Below are positions 20,235 to 29,841 of a stretch of 64,000 bases of DNA, in pieces (position 1 is the stretch's first letter; every line of letters starts with the position of its first letter). Below the pieces are notes generated by a model. The model was not told the DNA's origin, did no database searches, and worked only from the letters and a program-made list of their open reading frames with translations. This stretch comes from Mikania micrantha. Its lineage: Eukaryota; Streptophyta; Magnoliopsida; Asterales; Asteraceae. The position numbers and the translations under genes are program-made. The stretch covers positions 46,737,711 through 46,801,710 of the forward strand of contig CM018683.1 of NCBI GenBank assembly GCA_009363875.1, in the 5' to 3' direction.

Positions 20235-23163
20235 ATGGAGGATTTAGCATTGATGGCTAATCAGAATCATCGCATTCAGACTTTACTGTTGACTGAGACT
20301 GAGACATGAAATTCCAACAAAGCTCCCAAGTTGCTTTCTTTAGATGATTATCCACACTGGAAATATAGATTTGAGATTCACATCAATGGGGTGGATACTA
20401 ACTTGTGGATGATGATTGAAGGAGGTTATCTGAGGCCTCTAAATGAAGATGGAACTCCTATGCTAGTCACACGGATGACTAAGCCTCAAAGGAAGCTTTA
20501 TGATTATGAGAAGAAAGCTTATGCTATTTTATCTCAGCACATTGCTACTGATATCTTCCATCAGTTCAGACAGTTTACATCATCTAAGTATTTGTAGGAT
20601 GCTTTGCAACAGCTATATGAGGGAAATGATGCTTTGAAGAATATCAAGTCAAAGGCTTTAAGGAAAGAGTTCAACAGTTTCATGTATGTTGGAAATGAAT
20701 CTTTGGATGAGTTGATTGCCAGATTTTACCATCTTTTGAGTGAGTTGTTCAATCATGAAGTCAAGACTACTACTTAGGAGAAGATTCAGTGTTTGGCAGA
20801 TGCTCTACCTCCAAAATGGGAATCATTTTTGATGGTGCTTAAGCAGAATGAGATGATGGCACATATGGACATAAATGATTTCATCCAGAAGCGGAAAGAG
20901 CAGGAAATAGAGAACAAGTGGAAAGCTAAAAGGGTTGCTCAAGTCCAAGATCCATCACTGTATTACTCTACTCCTATAGTTGAGAAAACATCCTCTCATG
21001 CTCCATTGAAGACAACTTTTGTTTCTCAGAAAACTGAAGCTCCATCTTCTGCTCAGATTCATTTTAGTCAGTCATCCTCTTCATCCAGCTCACAAAAGGA
21101 ACATCATCAACCTGCCACAAGTCTAAAGACTGAAAATTTTGATAAAGTTACTGTTGAGATTGCTAAAGAGCATATGGGTCTTTTGTCCACTTTGGTTAGT
21201 TCTTATGATGGACTGGTTGCAGGACAGATTGGCAATCCTTATCTGACAAATGATGACTATTCTCAGATAGATCCAGATGACATGGAAAGGATTGACATCA
21301 TGTGGGCTTTGGCAAGTGCTGTGAGAAGAGCTAAGGAGTTTGTCAAAAGGACTGGTAAAGACATTAACTTGAACAAGGAATCTAAGTTTGGTTTTGACAT
21401 GGCCTCTGTCACCTGTTACAATTGTGGGGAGAAAGGTCACTTTGCGAGACAGTGCAAACAGCCTAAGAAAGCAGGAAACAAAAATCCTTTTCATCATGAG
21501 AAATCATCTTCTGCAAATCCAGAGAGAAGACTTGTTCCTATCGACTCTCCTGTTCAAGCTAGTTCCTCTAATTCAGGTAAAGCATTAATGGTTCAACAAG
21601 ATGAGGGTGAAAACTGGGATTTCAGATTTAATCATGATCAGAAGGAACAGGATAAAGCATGTGTTGCTGAGATCCAGAAGTTGGATGATCAACATGAAGA
21701 GAGTACTTCCGGAGAAGCACAGTTCAGTGGAGAAGAAACATCAGGTTCAGAGTCAGAAAGCTTATAAGACTCAGACACCCTAGCAGATTCTGATGCTGAT
21801 ATTGAAGAACCAGTTACTCAATTTCCTTTGATGGTGAACTCATCTGCTAATCCAGCTGCATCTTCACAGTCTGATCAGGTATCTGATGATTGTTCTTCTT
21901 CTCACTCAACTTGTTTTAAGTGTGTTGACGTTGATAGCAAGGTTCTAGCTTATCAGACTCACAATGCGGCTTTGATCAGCGATCTCGACCAGTGTATTGA
22001 GGCTAACAAAGTTTTAAAATCAAATGAAAAAGATTTTCAAGCTAAAATTGAACTTTTAAATAGACAGCTTCATGAGTCTGAGATTGCTGTTTTGAACAAG
22101 CATGATGCTATTACTTCTTATCTCAATACCATCAATGAGATAAAGAAGAAGTTAGCTATAGTCGAGTGTGACTATGAGACCCTAGGACAAAAGATCAAGA
22201 GCTATGAGAGCTCTTCGTATATCATTGAGCACATGATCAGTAAGGGTACTGATCAGAAGGGTAAGGGAAAAATTAGTTATCAACACTGTCCTTCACCAAT
22301 CTTGAATAGCTTTGTCAATTCACCAGATGACAAAGGTGTTAAATATTTTCATGTTAAAACTCCATTAGTAATTGATCCAATTGGGATGATTACTGATGAG
22401 GGTTCCTCCTTGTCAGAGGAATCTTTGGTGGAGGGGATTGTTGACGAATTTGGGTCTCAGATTCTGAGGATGAATCCGATTATTCATCTGATTGTGTTAC
22501 TTCTCAAAATCAATCTTCTGTTGTCATGAAAGGTGACCCAATCTCATCATCACAGATTTATCAAGCTTTAAGCTTTGTTAAGGCTTCAAAAGAAAATGAA
22601 GCTTGTGTGTCAAACAAGATTGACAATCTTGTTCCTAATGGGAGAAAGGATTTGGGTTTTAATCAGAGCAAGCCTCAAACTAATGTTTTCAAACCAAAAA
22701 GACAATCTTTTTCTGAATTGAAACATTTTCATAAAAAGAGTGACAGAGTTTGTTTTGAGTGTAGTGCACCTGGACACATAGTCAGATTTTGTCCACAGTT
22801 GATTAGACCAAAGGTTGCACCACCCAGAAAACTCAATCAGGTTTTCATCAAAACTAAATCCGAATCTAAGTCAGCTCAGACAAAACCCAACCAATTCACA
22901 CATGTTAAATCTGTGGACAAGGGTAAAGGGAAACTGGTAAACTTGAATTTTCCCAAGATTGTAAATGCTAATCAAGTTAAATCATCATCCATTTATCTGA
23001 AAAATTCTTTCAGTCTAATTGCAGTCTGGAAAGTCAAGTCTGAGACTTCAGTTCCACCCACTTCAGACAAGGCTGTTGTAGATGGTAAATGGATCGATGT
23101 TTGGATCCGAGACTCATTGGGTCAACCCAAGACTGTAAAGGCTTGGGTTCCCAAAATGGACTA
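20235..23163 (+). pseudogene. Copia D gag relic (two knuckles, coiled coil)
   Basis: ATG 20235 (MEDLALMANQ) opens a single frame interrupted by TGA 20307, TAG near 20595, TAG 20775 and TAA 21765-21767. A frameshift follows near 22440-22526. The UBN2 Gag core includes LLSLDDYPHWKYRFEIHI and QLYEGNDALKN. The first zinc knuckle is CYNCGEKGHFARQC (about 21417-21458). A Glu/Lys-rich coiled coil (about 21950-22230) follows, then a second knuckle CFECSAPGHIVRFC (about 22752-22793) in the shifted frame. The frame ends at 23162-23164, before protease. Length and order match Copia A, supporting one lineage. Confidence 0.88.
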
Positions 23164-23186
23164 ATTGTTTCATTTTTGTGTAGGTT

Positions 23187-24890
23187 GCCCCAACAGCTGC
23201 TCTTAACAGCTCTTGGATCGTTGATAGTGGGGCTTCCAGACACATGACTGGTGATATATCGCTTCTCACCAATGTGAATTCAGTTCGAGGTAGATATGTC
23301 GCGTTTGCCGGTGACAAAGGTGGTTTTATCACGGGAGAGGGAATTTTATCAAATGGGCAGGTTTCATTTGACAAAGTCAGATATGTCAAGCAATTGGAGA
23401 ATAATCTTCTTTCTGTATCACAGATTTGTGATAAACAGTACAAGGTTCTCTTTGATGACTCAAAATGTTACATTCTAAAGGAAGGTGTGATTATCCCTGA
23501 AGATTGGATCTTATTGTCAGCTCCCAGAAAGCAAGACTTGTATGTACTCAACATGGCCACAGCTTCAACAACATCCTCCACAGCTTCATGTTTTATGACA
23601 AAGGCAACTGAGAAAGATTCAATCATTTGGCATAAGAGGATGGGTCATTTGAGTCTACGCAAGATGAATCATTTGGTACATAACAATCTGGTTGAGGGGG
23701 TTACTCTGAAGAATTTTAAGCTGTCTGATGTCTGTGTATTTTGCAAAAAGGGAAAGCAATCCAAGCAGTCTTACAAGCCAAAGAAGTATCATTCAATCAC
23801 TGTTCCACTTGAGCTTCTCCATATGGATATTTTTGGTCCTGTGAACCGTAAGAGTATAGCTGGAGATCAATACTGTCTTGTCATTACTGATGAATTTTCC
23901 AGATACTCTTGGGTGTTCTTTCTGAAGGAGAAATCTGAAGCGTTTGATTGTATTCAAGTATTGGTTACCAAACTTGAATCTCTTTATAAGCTCAAGGTTC
24001 GTATACTCAGAATAGACAACGGGACAGAATTCAAGAATCACAACATGGAGAATTTCTGCAATTCACGGGGAATTGTTCAACAATTTAGTGCCCCTTATGC
24101 CCCGCAAATGAATGGTGTTGCTGAGCGAAAGAACAGGACTTTGATTGAAGCTGCTAGGACGATGCTTGCTAATTCTTCTCTTCCAGTTCAGTTTTGGAAC
24201 GAGGCTGTAGCAAATGCCTGTTACACATTGAATCGAGTTTTGATAGTGAAGAGGCATGGGAAAACTTTCTTTAAACTGCTTCACAACAGAAAGCCAAATC
24301 TTAAGTATCTTGAGCCCTTCGGTGCACCATGCACGATGCTTAAGAAACACGAGCAGGGCTAGTTTAATGAGAAGGTGGAAGAAGGGTACTTTCTTGGGTA
24401 TAGCACTCCAAATAAAAGGGTTTATAATAGAGCAACTGAGAATGTAGACGAATGGTACCATGTTGATGTTCAGAAATATTCTATGCCCCCACCTGGAAAG
24501 GGGCCAGACTGGATGTTTGATTATTCAGGTCTGTTTGATTCTTTCAATATGTCTCCCATGTACTCAGATGAAGATGTTGCGGTTCAAATGTTATATGATG
24601 TACAAAATGCACCTGATGAACCAGCACCACCTTCATCCACTTCAATTCCCACAGTTCAGACAAATGATGACAGCTTAGACACTGATGAAAACCCTGTTCC
24701 ACCAGTTGCCCCCGAGATAGGTGTTGAAGATCTTGTACCTGATCTTGAGGATTTGAATTTGAACAATCTAGATCCACAGGTTGAGGTTCCCCCCCATCCA
24801 GTTGGAAGAATTAATCGTATTCATCCTCAAGAGAATATTATTGGGAGTCCATTAGATGGAGTTAAGACCAGAAATCAGCTGTCTTCATAA
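23187..24890 (+). pseudogene. Copia D protease and integrase
   Basis: Protease motif WIVDSGASRHMTG is intact. The integrase zinc site is IWHKRMGHLSLRKMNHL with CVFCKKGKQ. The catalytic core has LLHMDIFGPV (first Asp), RIDNGTEFKN (second Asp) and GVAERKNRTL (Glu), so all DDE residues are present. One stop (TAG 24360-24362) follows MLKKHEQG, and TAA 24888-24890 follows VKTRNQLSS. The frame is otherwise continuous into RT. An acidic, Pro-rich linker (24560-24830) lies between integrase and RT, as usual in copia. Confidence 0.9.
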
Positions 24891-25708
24891 GGGCTTGCAG
24901 ACATTCTTGACTTTGCAGATGTAAGCTTTTGTGCTCATTCCTGTTTTATCTCTCAGGTGGAACCACGTACTGTCATTGAGGCACTAAAGGAAGAATCATG
25001 GGTTGATGCCATGCAAGAAGAACTGCTGCCATTTAAGAAGTTAGGAGTCTGGCAACTTATTGACAGATCGGAAGGTGCAAAAGTCATTGGTACTAGATGG
25101 GTTCTTTGTTGCAAGAAAGATGATCATGGAATCATTGTACGAAACAAGGCACGTCTGGTTGTTCAAGGATTTAGACAGATTGAAGGTTTGGATTACAATG
25201 AAGTGTTTGCACCAGTTGCTCGACTTGAAGCAATTCGTATATTCTTGGCATATGCATCCTTCAAAAAGTTTAAAGTTTATCAAATGGATGTCAAGAGTGC
25301 ATTCCTTCATGGTGTGATTAGTGAAACGGTGTATGTCTGTCAACCTCCCGGGTTTGAGGATCCATTGCATCGAGACCAAGTCTACAAGCTAGACAAGGCT
25401 TTATATGGATTGCATCAAGCACCGCGAGCATGGTATGAGACACTGTCTACTCACCTTCTGAACAACGGGTTCAGAAGAGGTGTCATTGACTGTACACTGT
25501 TTATTCGATAAAAGGATGGTGACCTACTCTTGGTACAAGTTTATGTGGACGATATCATTTTCGGTTCAACAAATGATGGTCTGTGCAAAGAGTTTGAGAA
25601 GGTTATGAAAGAGAAGTTCGAGATTAGCTCAATGGGAGAGATGAAATTTTTTCTGGGATTACAAGTGGATCAGTCTGAGGCAGGAATATTTATTCATCAG
25701 ACCAAATA
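24891..25708 (+). pseudogene. Copia D reverse transcriptase, part before gypsy E
   Basis: Contains SWVDAMQEELLPFK, VFAPVARLEAIR, VYQMDVKSAFLHG (first RT Asp), LDKALYGLHQAPRAW and, after TAA 25509-25511, VQVYVDDIIFGS (active-site YVDD at about 25533). Coding similarity continues through IFIHQTKY. It is then cut by gypsy E at 25709 and resumes at 38003 with a copy of the 5-bp target AAATA, so the insertion itself removed nothing. Confidence 0.92.
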
Positions 25709-25751
25709 TGTGACAATCCGACTTTTCGAGTTAACCTCGTTAACCCTCGTA

Positions 25752-26036
25752 GGCCCAATAAGGCCAATGAAGGCCCAACAAGGTCAATGAAGGCCCAACA
25801 AGACAAATCAGGCCCAATGAAGTTTATGAAGGCCCAATAAGACAAATGTAGGCCCAAGAAGCCAAGGTGGGCCCAATAAGGCAAGAGTAGGCCCATTGAA
25901 GATCTAGGTAGGCCCAATAAGGCAAGAGTAGGCCCATTGAAGATCTAGGTAGGCCCAATGAGGCCCAAGATAGGCCCAGTTATAGTTATGAGGCCCAATT
26001 AGGTTAATTTAACCCAACAATAGTTCAATTTGGCCC
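25752..26036 (+). promoter_or_regulatory. GGCCCA (Site II type) periodic array in the gypsy E 5' LTR
   Basis: Fifteen GGCCCA motifs, most followed by AT-rich bases (GGCCCAATA, GGCCCAACA). The first eleven start at 25752, 25772, 25792, 25811, 25831, 25851, 25870, 25890, 25911, 25931 and 25952, a spacing of 19-21 bp. The complement TGGGCC is the plant Site II element bound by TCP factors, enriched in promoters of growth-related genes (family knowledge). Regulatory use here is inferred from motif, periodicity and location upstream of the TATA box. Confidence 0.7.
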
Positions 26037-27043
26037 AATAGGTGGCAATTCGATATTCTGGTTTAATTTTGTTAACTGGAAGTTACCAAAATCAAAGGAA
26101 ATTATGTACTATTAAGTTAAAAGGACGGAATTTTGATACATGATTTTATAGAACACTCGGATTAGGGGAATATAGGTTAAATATTATCAAGAGTGTTCAA
26201 TTTTGACTAAGGAAGTCAAAATTCGAAGTTGTTAAACAATTGAAATTCGGATTTCATAGCAAGAGGCCATTATGAGTCGAATTAACCATGTGAACAACGG
26301 TTATTGTTGAATAGAAAACGTCCTTAGCAGTTAGTAGGTTTTTAATCATTGTATTGATAGCAATTAAACTCCTCAAGTTCGTAACCGAAATCGTGCATAT
26401 CTAAATCACTTGTTTCGATCATAATTCTCAAAATCAAGCATTCAGAAAATCTATTCGGAACTTTTAGAATCTGTATCATCCAACAATTCAATCGCAGAAG
26501 CTTCGGGAAGACGAATTTGGATTAAGGACGGCCGAAGAACACTCTATAGTCGACTAACAACAATTCGAGATCAATCCAGGTAATTCTCGACACCTACACA
26601 ACCTGAAAGAGCCGAATATGGATAAACACTTGTTAATTTTGGGTTCTAACATCAAATCACATGAGTTTGATTGTTAGGGTTCATAATATGAACGTATTTG
26701 GGGGATTCCAATAAATCGAATTCGAAAATCAAATTGGCTTTCACAGATAGTTTCGTGACATCACATTGAATGAAATCCTTAAGTTAATTTCATCAAAACA
26801 TTATGAATTCGTAGTGTTCGATTCTAGGGTTCTTGATGAGAAAACGATTTGGGGATTTCGATCGGGATGAGTATAAAAATGAAATTCAATAGTGCCATTA
26901 GCTTCAGAAACCTCCGAATAAACTAATCCATGTTTCAATTTCATGAATCCATAACGAATTGATCAAGTTCGATTGTTAGGGTTCTTGATAAGAACCTAAT
27001 TGGGGGTTTCGACTTAAACATGTTAGATATTCAAATTGATTGT

Positions 27044-27052
27044 TATAAATAG
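27044..27052 (+). promoter_or_regulatory. Gypsy E LTR TATA box
   Basis: TATAAATAG, the best TATA consensus in this LTR, about 1 kb after the GGCCCA array. The copy in the 3' LTR (36264-36272) is identical. Confidence 0.55.
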
Positions 27053-27520
27053 CCTCAGATAGTTCCGAATAATCATAAGCATGTATTAATTCGAAATTTT
27101 GATATCGGATGATAAGATTTTGATTCTAGGGTTCATAAGGGGAAAACGAATTGGGATTTTTAGTTTGAATGGGTTTGTTAAACGAATTAATTAGTACAGA
27201 AGCATTCGAAATGCTAAGATAAAGGAAAACCCCATGAATTTAAGGTGTAACATAATAGAATTTGAACTGATTGAATGGTGAACATTGGTGTTTTCATTCG
27301 ATCCTTAGAGAATGACAATTTATCGAAATTTGTTGATTAAGAATCGAATTAAAACTTGGAATAGACTCGATTGAGTTATAGGAACGAAAACCCTATGGTT
27401 TTAGTTTCAATGGTGATCGAGATCGGGGTCAATTTGGACTCATTATGTTCGGTTAAATTTGGCAAGAGGAATCAGGTTGGGTTGTGATTAAAAGAATTAA
27501 TTGGGCTACTTGGTTGCAAA

Positions 27521-27600
27521 TGTGGAGTTAGCCGGATTGGTAGCATGAGGGTGTGTAGAGTTGGAGGTCACGGGTTCGAACCCGGACCCCAACTGTTTTT
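27521..27600 (+). ncRNA. tRNA-derived Pol III module in the gypsy E 5' LTR
   Basis: TAGCCGGATTGGTAGC (27529-27544) resembles a tRNA D-arm/A box. GGGTTCGAACC (27572-27582) is a perfect B box inside the palindrome CGGGTTCGAACCCG. Spacing between the boxes is tRNA-like, and TTTTT (27596-27600), a Pol III terminator, follows 13 bases after the B-box stem. A weak acceptor stem (AGTT with AACT) encloses them. The D and anticodon arms pair poorly, so this is not a working tRNA gene. It looks like a tRNA pseudogene or SINE head captured in the LTR. Confidence 0.65.
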
Positions 27601-27982
27601 GAGATTTAAACCATTTTTATGTTTTAATCATAAGTTATTCGTTTTAATTCCGTTTTAACCCGTTCAAGTTGCGTTGGAACCGTAACGGAATCCCGAACAC
27701 ATTTGAATGATAAAATTTATATTTTATCACGAAAAACGAAATCGCGTATAATTACGTTTAATTAAATAAAATCGTATATGATTTTATTTAAACGATTTCA
27801 AAGGCACGCGTACTTACGTATGCACATTCTTAACACTTTAACATACGTGTGTTGATACGTATGTGATTCCAAGCACAAAACGATAATCCGAATAACCCTA
27901 AGTTATTGTTTAAACACAGATTCTTCGTAGGAGGATTTCCTACACGAGCTTTTAGTGTGTGATCATTCTGCTAAAACCAAAG

Positions 27983-28483
27983 GTGCGTACACGGCCCCTT
28001 TCTTATTTTAAACTGTTTTGGGGGAGAAAACATGTGCAACAAACTCTTTTTAGACACATATCACTTGCATGAGTTAGCTGTTTACATTATATGACAACAT
28101 AGCAACTTGAAAGTCCTTACACACCTCGAACCGTTTAGTTTGCTGTAATGCAAAGCGTGGTAGTTGGAAATAGATCTATTAGGTTTGACAAACCTCACCT
28201 GGTAGATGGGATCTACGCAGGTGTTTGACTGACCAAACACATTTTACTATTGTTGTGCTAGACAATAGTGGCAAGGCAAAAACATGCTATAGCATGGCAA
28301 TTCGTCAGCTTCGGTGTCGAACACTTATGTAAATAGTTTATATGACTAGCTATCATGACTGTGCATGTGTGATTATGCTATCTACAAACTTGTTATTCAA
28401 ACTGTTGTTTTGAACACTGTGAATGCTTAAAACCTGTGTTATGCACCAACCTTTGTGTTGACTTGATTTACATGTTTTCTCAG
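27983..28483 (+). other. Candidate intron inside the gypsy E 5' LTR
   Basis: Donor AAAG|GTGCGT (GT at 27983) and acceptor TTTTCTCAG|GACGC (AG at 28482-28483) bound 501 bp containing the palindrome AGGTTTGACAAACCT. The acceptor block is preserved in the older reverse relic at 8700-8715, and equivalent donors occur in gypsy B and in the relic near 7935. Splicing would remove much of the long leader ahead of the ORFs. This is predicted from consensus and conservation only. Confidence 0.45.
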
Positions 28484-28785
28484 GACGCTAAGGCGCGCAG
28501 TAAAGACTGGCATGGACTAGGAGATAGAGTCGCATGCATTTTAAACATTCTAGATATTTGGATTTGAACATTTGAAACTTTGTATTGTAATTTACAATTT
28601 ACAACTGTTACTAGTTTTATAACGCTTCCGCAAATTTTGAAAACTCTGATATTATGTTTTAAAGACCAAAGTATGTTTTGAAATTCATATAGAGGTCTTC
28701 GTTATGTCTAATGATCTGAGATCCTGGTTTGTCACGTTCCCAAACGGTATGATTCCGTTAGTTGAAAATTGGGGGTGTGACAGAT

Positions 28786-28796
28786 TGGTATCAGAG
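28786..28796 (+). other. Gypsy E primer-binding site
   Basis: TGGTATCAGAG, three bases after the LTR, matches initiator Met tRNA. The next bases are ACA instead of CCA, so pairing is one base short of the usual 12-13. Confidence 0.9.
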
Positions 28797-28965
28797 ACAT
28801 TGGTTATAGCGAACTAGGTTTGCATTTGTAGACTTAGACTATGACTCTTAGACATTAGACACATATGTTTACACATATTACTTAGAAATTACATATGACA
28901 TGATGTAATTGACTTGTTTACACATTCCATGGCATTGCACTTACATATAGTATTATGTAACAGGC

Positions 28966-29595
28966 ATGGCATCATCATCGGTACCTTACATTTACATTGA
29001 TGATTCTGAGGACGAGGAACCGATAGTTCCAGCACCACCGTCATCACCACCACCACCTATTCCATCACCTCCATCGTATGAGAGGGATGACTCAGATCCG
29101 GAGGAGGATCCGGAGGAGGACCCAGACGAGGATCCCGAGGAGGATCCAGATGAGGACCCGGATGAGGATCCGGAGGAGGAGCCGGTGGAGGGCACTCAGC
29201 AGATCCCTGCTGAGGGACCTTCTACACATCCACCACCAGTACTAGATGCTCCTGAGCCTAAGAAGCAAAGGACGGACGCTGAGGAGATCGCCAAACTGCG
29301 CGAGGATTTGTACAAGGCAGAAGATAGGATCGCACAACATTCTCAGGAACAATGGGATGCTAATGAGAGGCAAGAGGAACTTGCCCATCTGGTTCATGAT
29401 ATGCGGAATGAGATGATTAACTTGATTGATCGTCTCGAAGCTTCAGAGAACCGAGCTGAGTTCTTGGAGGGCAGGATAAAAGCTTTAGAGGATTTAGTGG
29501 CCTCTGAGAATGAGGAAGAAGATGAAGAGGAAGAAGGGGAGGAACCAGCACCAGTTGTTGATTCCGATCCTGAATCCACAGTTGAGGACGATTGA
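28966..29595 (+). CDS. Gypsy E ORF1: acidic, proline-rich, coiled-coil protein
   Basis: 210 codons from ATG 28966, preceded by an acceptor-like CAG. Residues 1-20 include YIYIDDSEDEE, then a Pro/Ser stretch. Residues about 44-74 are eight tandem units of D-P-E/D-E/D-E/D encoded by 12-bp DNA repeats (29095-29190). Residues about 105-180 form a Glu/Arg/Leu-rich coiled coil (LREDLYKAEDRIAQ, IDRLEASENRAEFLEGRI). An acidic tail ends at TGA 29593-29595. ORF1 is in the same frame as gag-pol, 246 bp upstream of the gag ATG. No enzymatic motif is present. It might be an extra Gag-like structural part or a regulatory protein (inference). It is intact in this copy. Confidence 0.7.
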   Translation: MASSSVPYIYIDDSEDEEPIVPAPPSSPPPPIPSPPSYERDDSDPEEDPEEDPDEDPEEDPDEDPDEDPEEEPVEGTQQIPAEGPSTHPPPVLDAPEPKKQRTDAEEIAKLREDLYKAEDRIAQHSQEQWDANERQEELAHLVHDMRNEMINLIDRLEASENRAEFLEGRIKALEDLVASENEEEDEEEEGEEPAPVVDSDPESTVEDD

Positions 29596-29841
29596 TTTTT
29601 CTTTTCTTTGTTTGTTTTGTTTAAACTTATTAGGAACGGGTTGTGTTCCTACATTAGTAGCTTGAAAACTTATGTTTGATTTCAAAAGTATTGTACTTAA
29701 AGAAAGTTTCTATCTATTGAAGGATTATTATTATTCCCAACAGTTGTGTTGATTATATTATATGTTGTGTTTGTTGTTTTACTTACACATGTTACATTAG
29801 ACTTTGCAAGCATGCTAACACTTCTTGTAAATAGGAAACTA
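29596..29841 (+). other. Spacer between ORF1 and gag of gypsy E
   Basis: T-rich 246-bp stretch with TTTCTTTTCTTTG-type tracts directly after ORF1 and an AG-ending acceptor-like site just before the gag ATG (GTAAATAG near 29828-29835). It could be an intron or a reinitiation gap. I see nothing else in it. Confidence 0.4.

Larger units (their letters stand above)
25709..28782 (+). repeat. Gypsy E 5' LTR
   Basis: 3074 bp, TGTGACAATCC to GGGGTGTGACA. In order it carries a 20-bp-period GGCCCA array (25752-26036), a TATA box (27044-27052), a tRNA-like module (27521-27600), a candidate intron (27983-28483) with a 15-bp palindrome (28181-28195), and a conserved 3' end. Each is described separately. 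Confidence 0.97.

Noticed and set aside
25690..25917. Reverse-strand ORF with repeated GLxxSxWAF-like units (also 34880-35137)
   Set aside because: Product of the 20-bp GGCCCA array in the LTR read on the minus strand; identical in both LTRs and not conserved as protein.
27521..27600. Functional tRNA gene
   Set aside because: A and B boxes are good but acceptor, D and anticodon stems pair poorly and no sensible anticodon loop is seen.
28992..29195. Reverse-strand Gly/Ser-rich ORF opposite ORF1
   Set aside because: Mirror image of the 12-bp acidic repeat; no start context or other coding sign.
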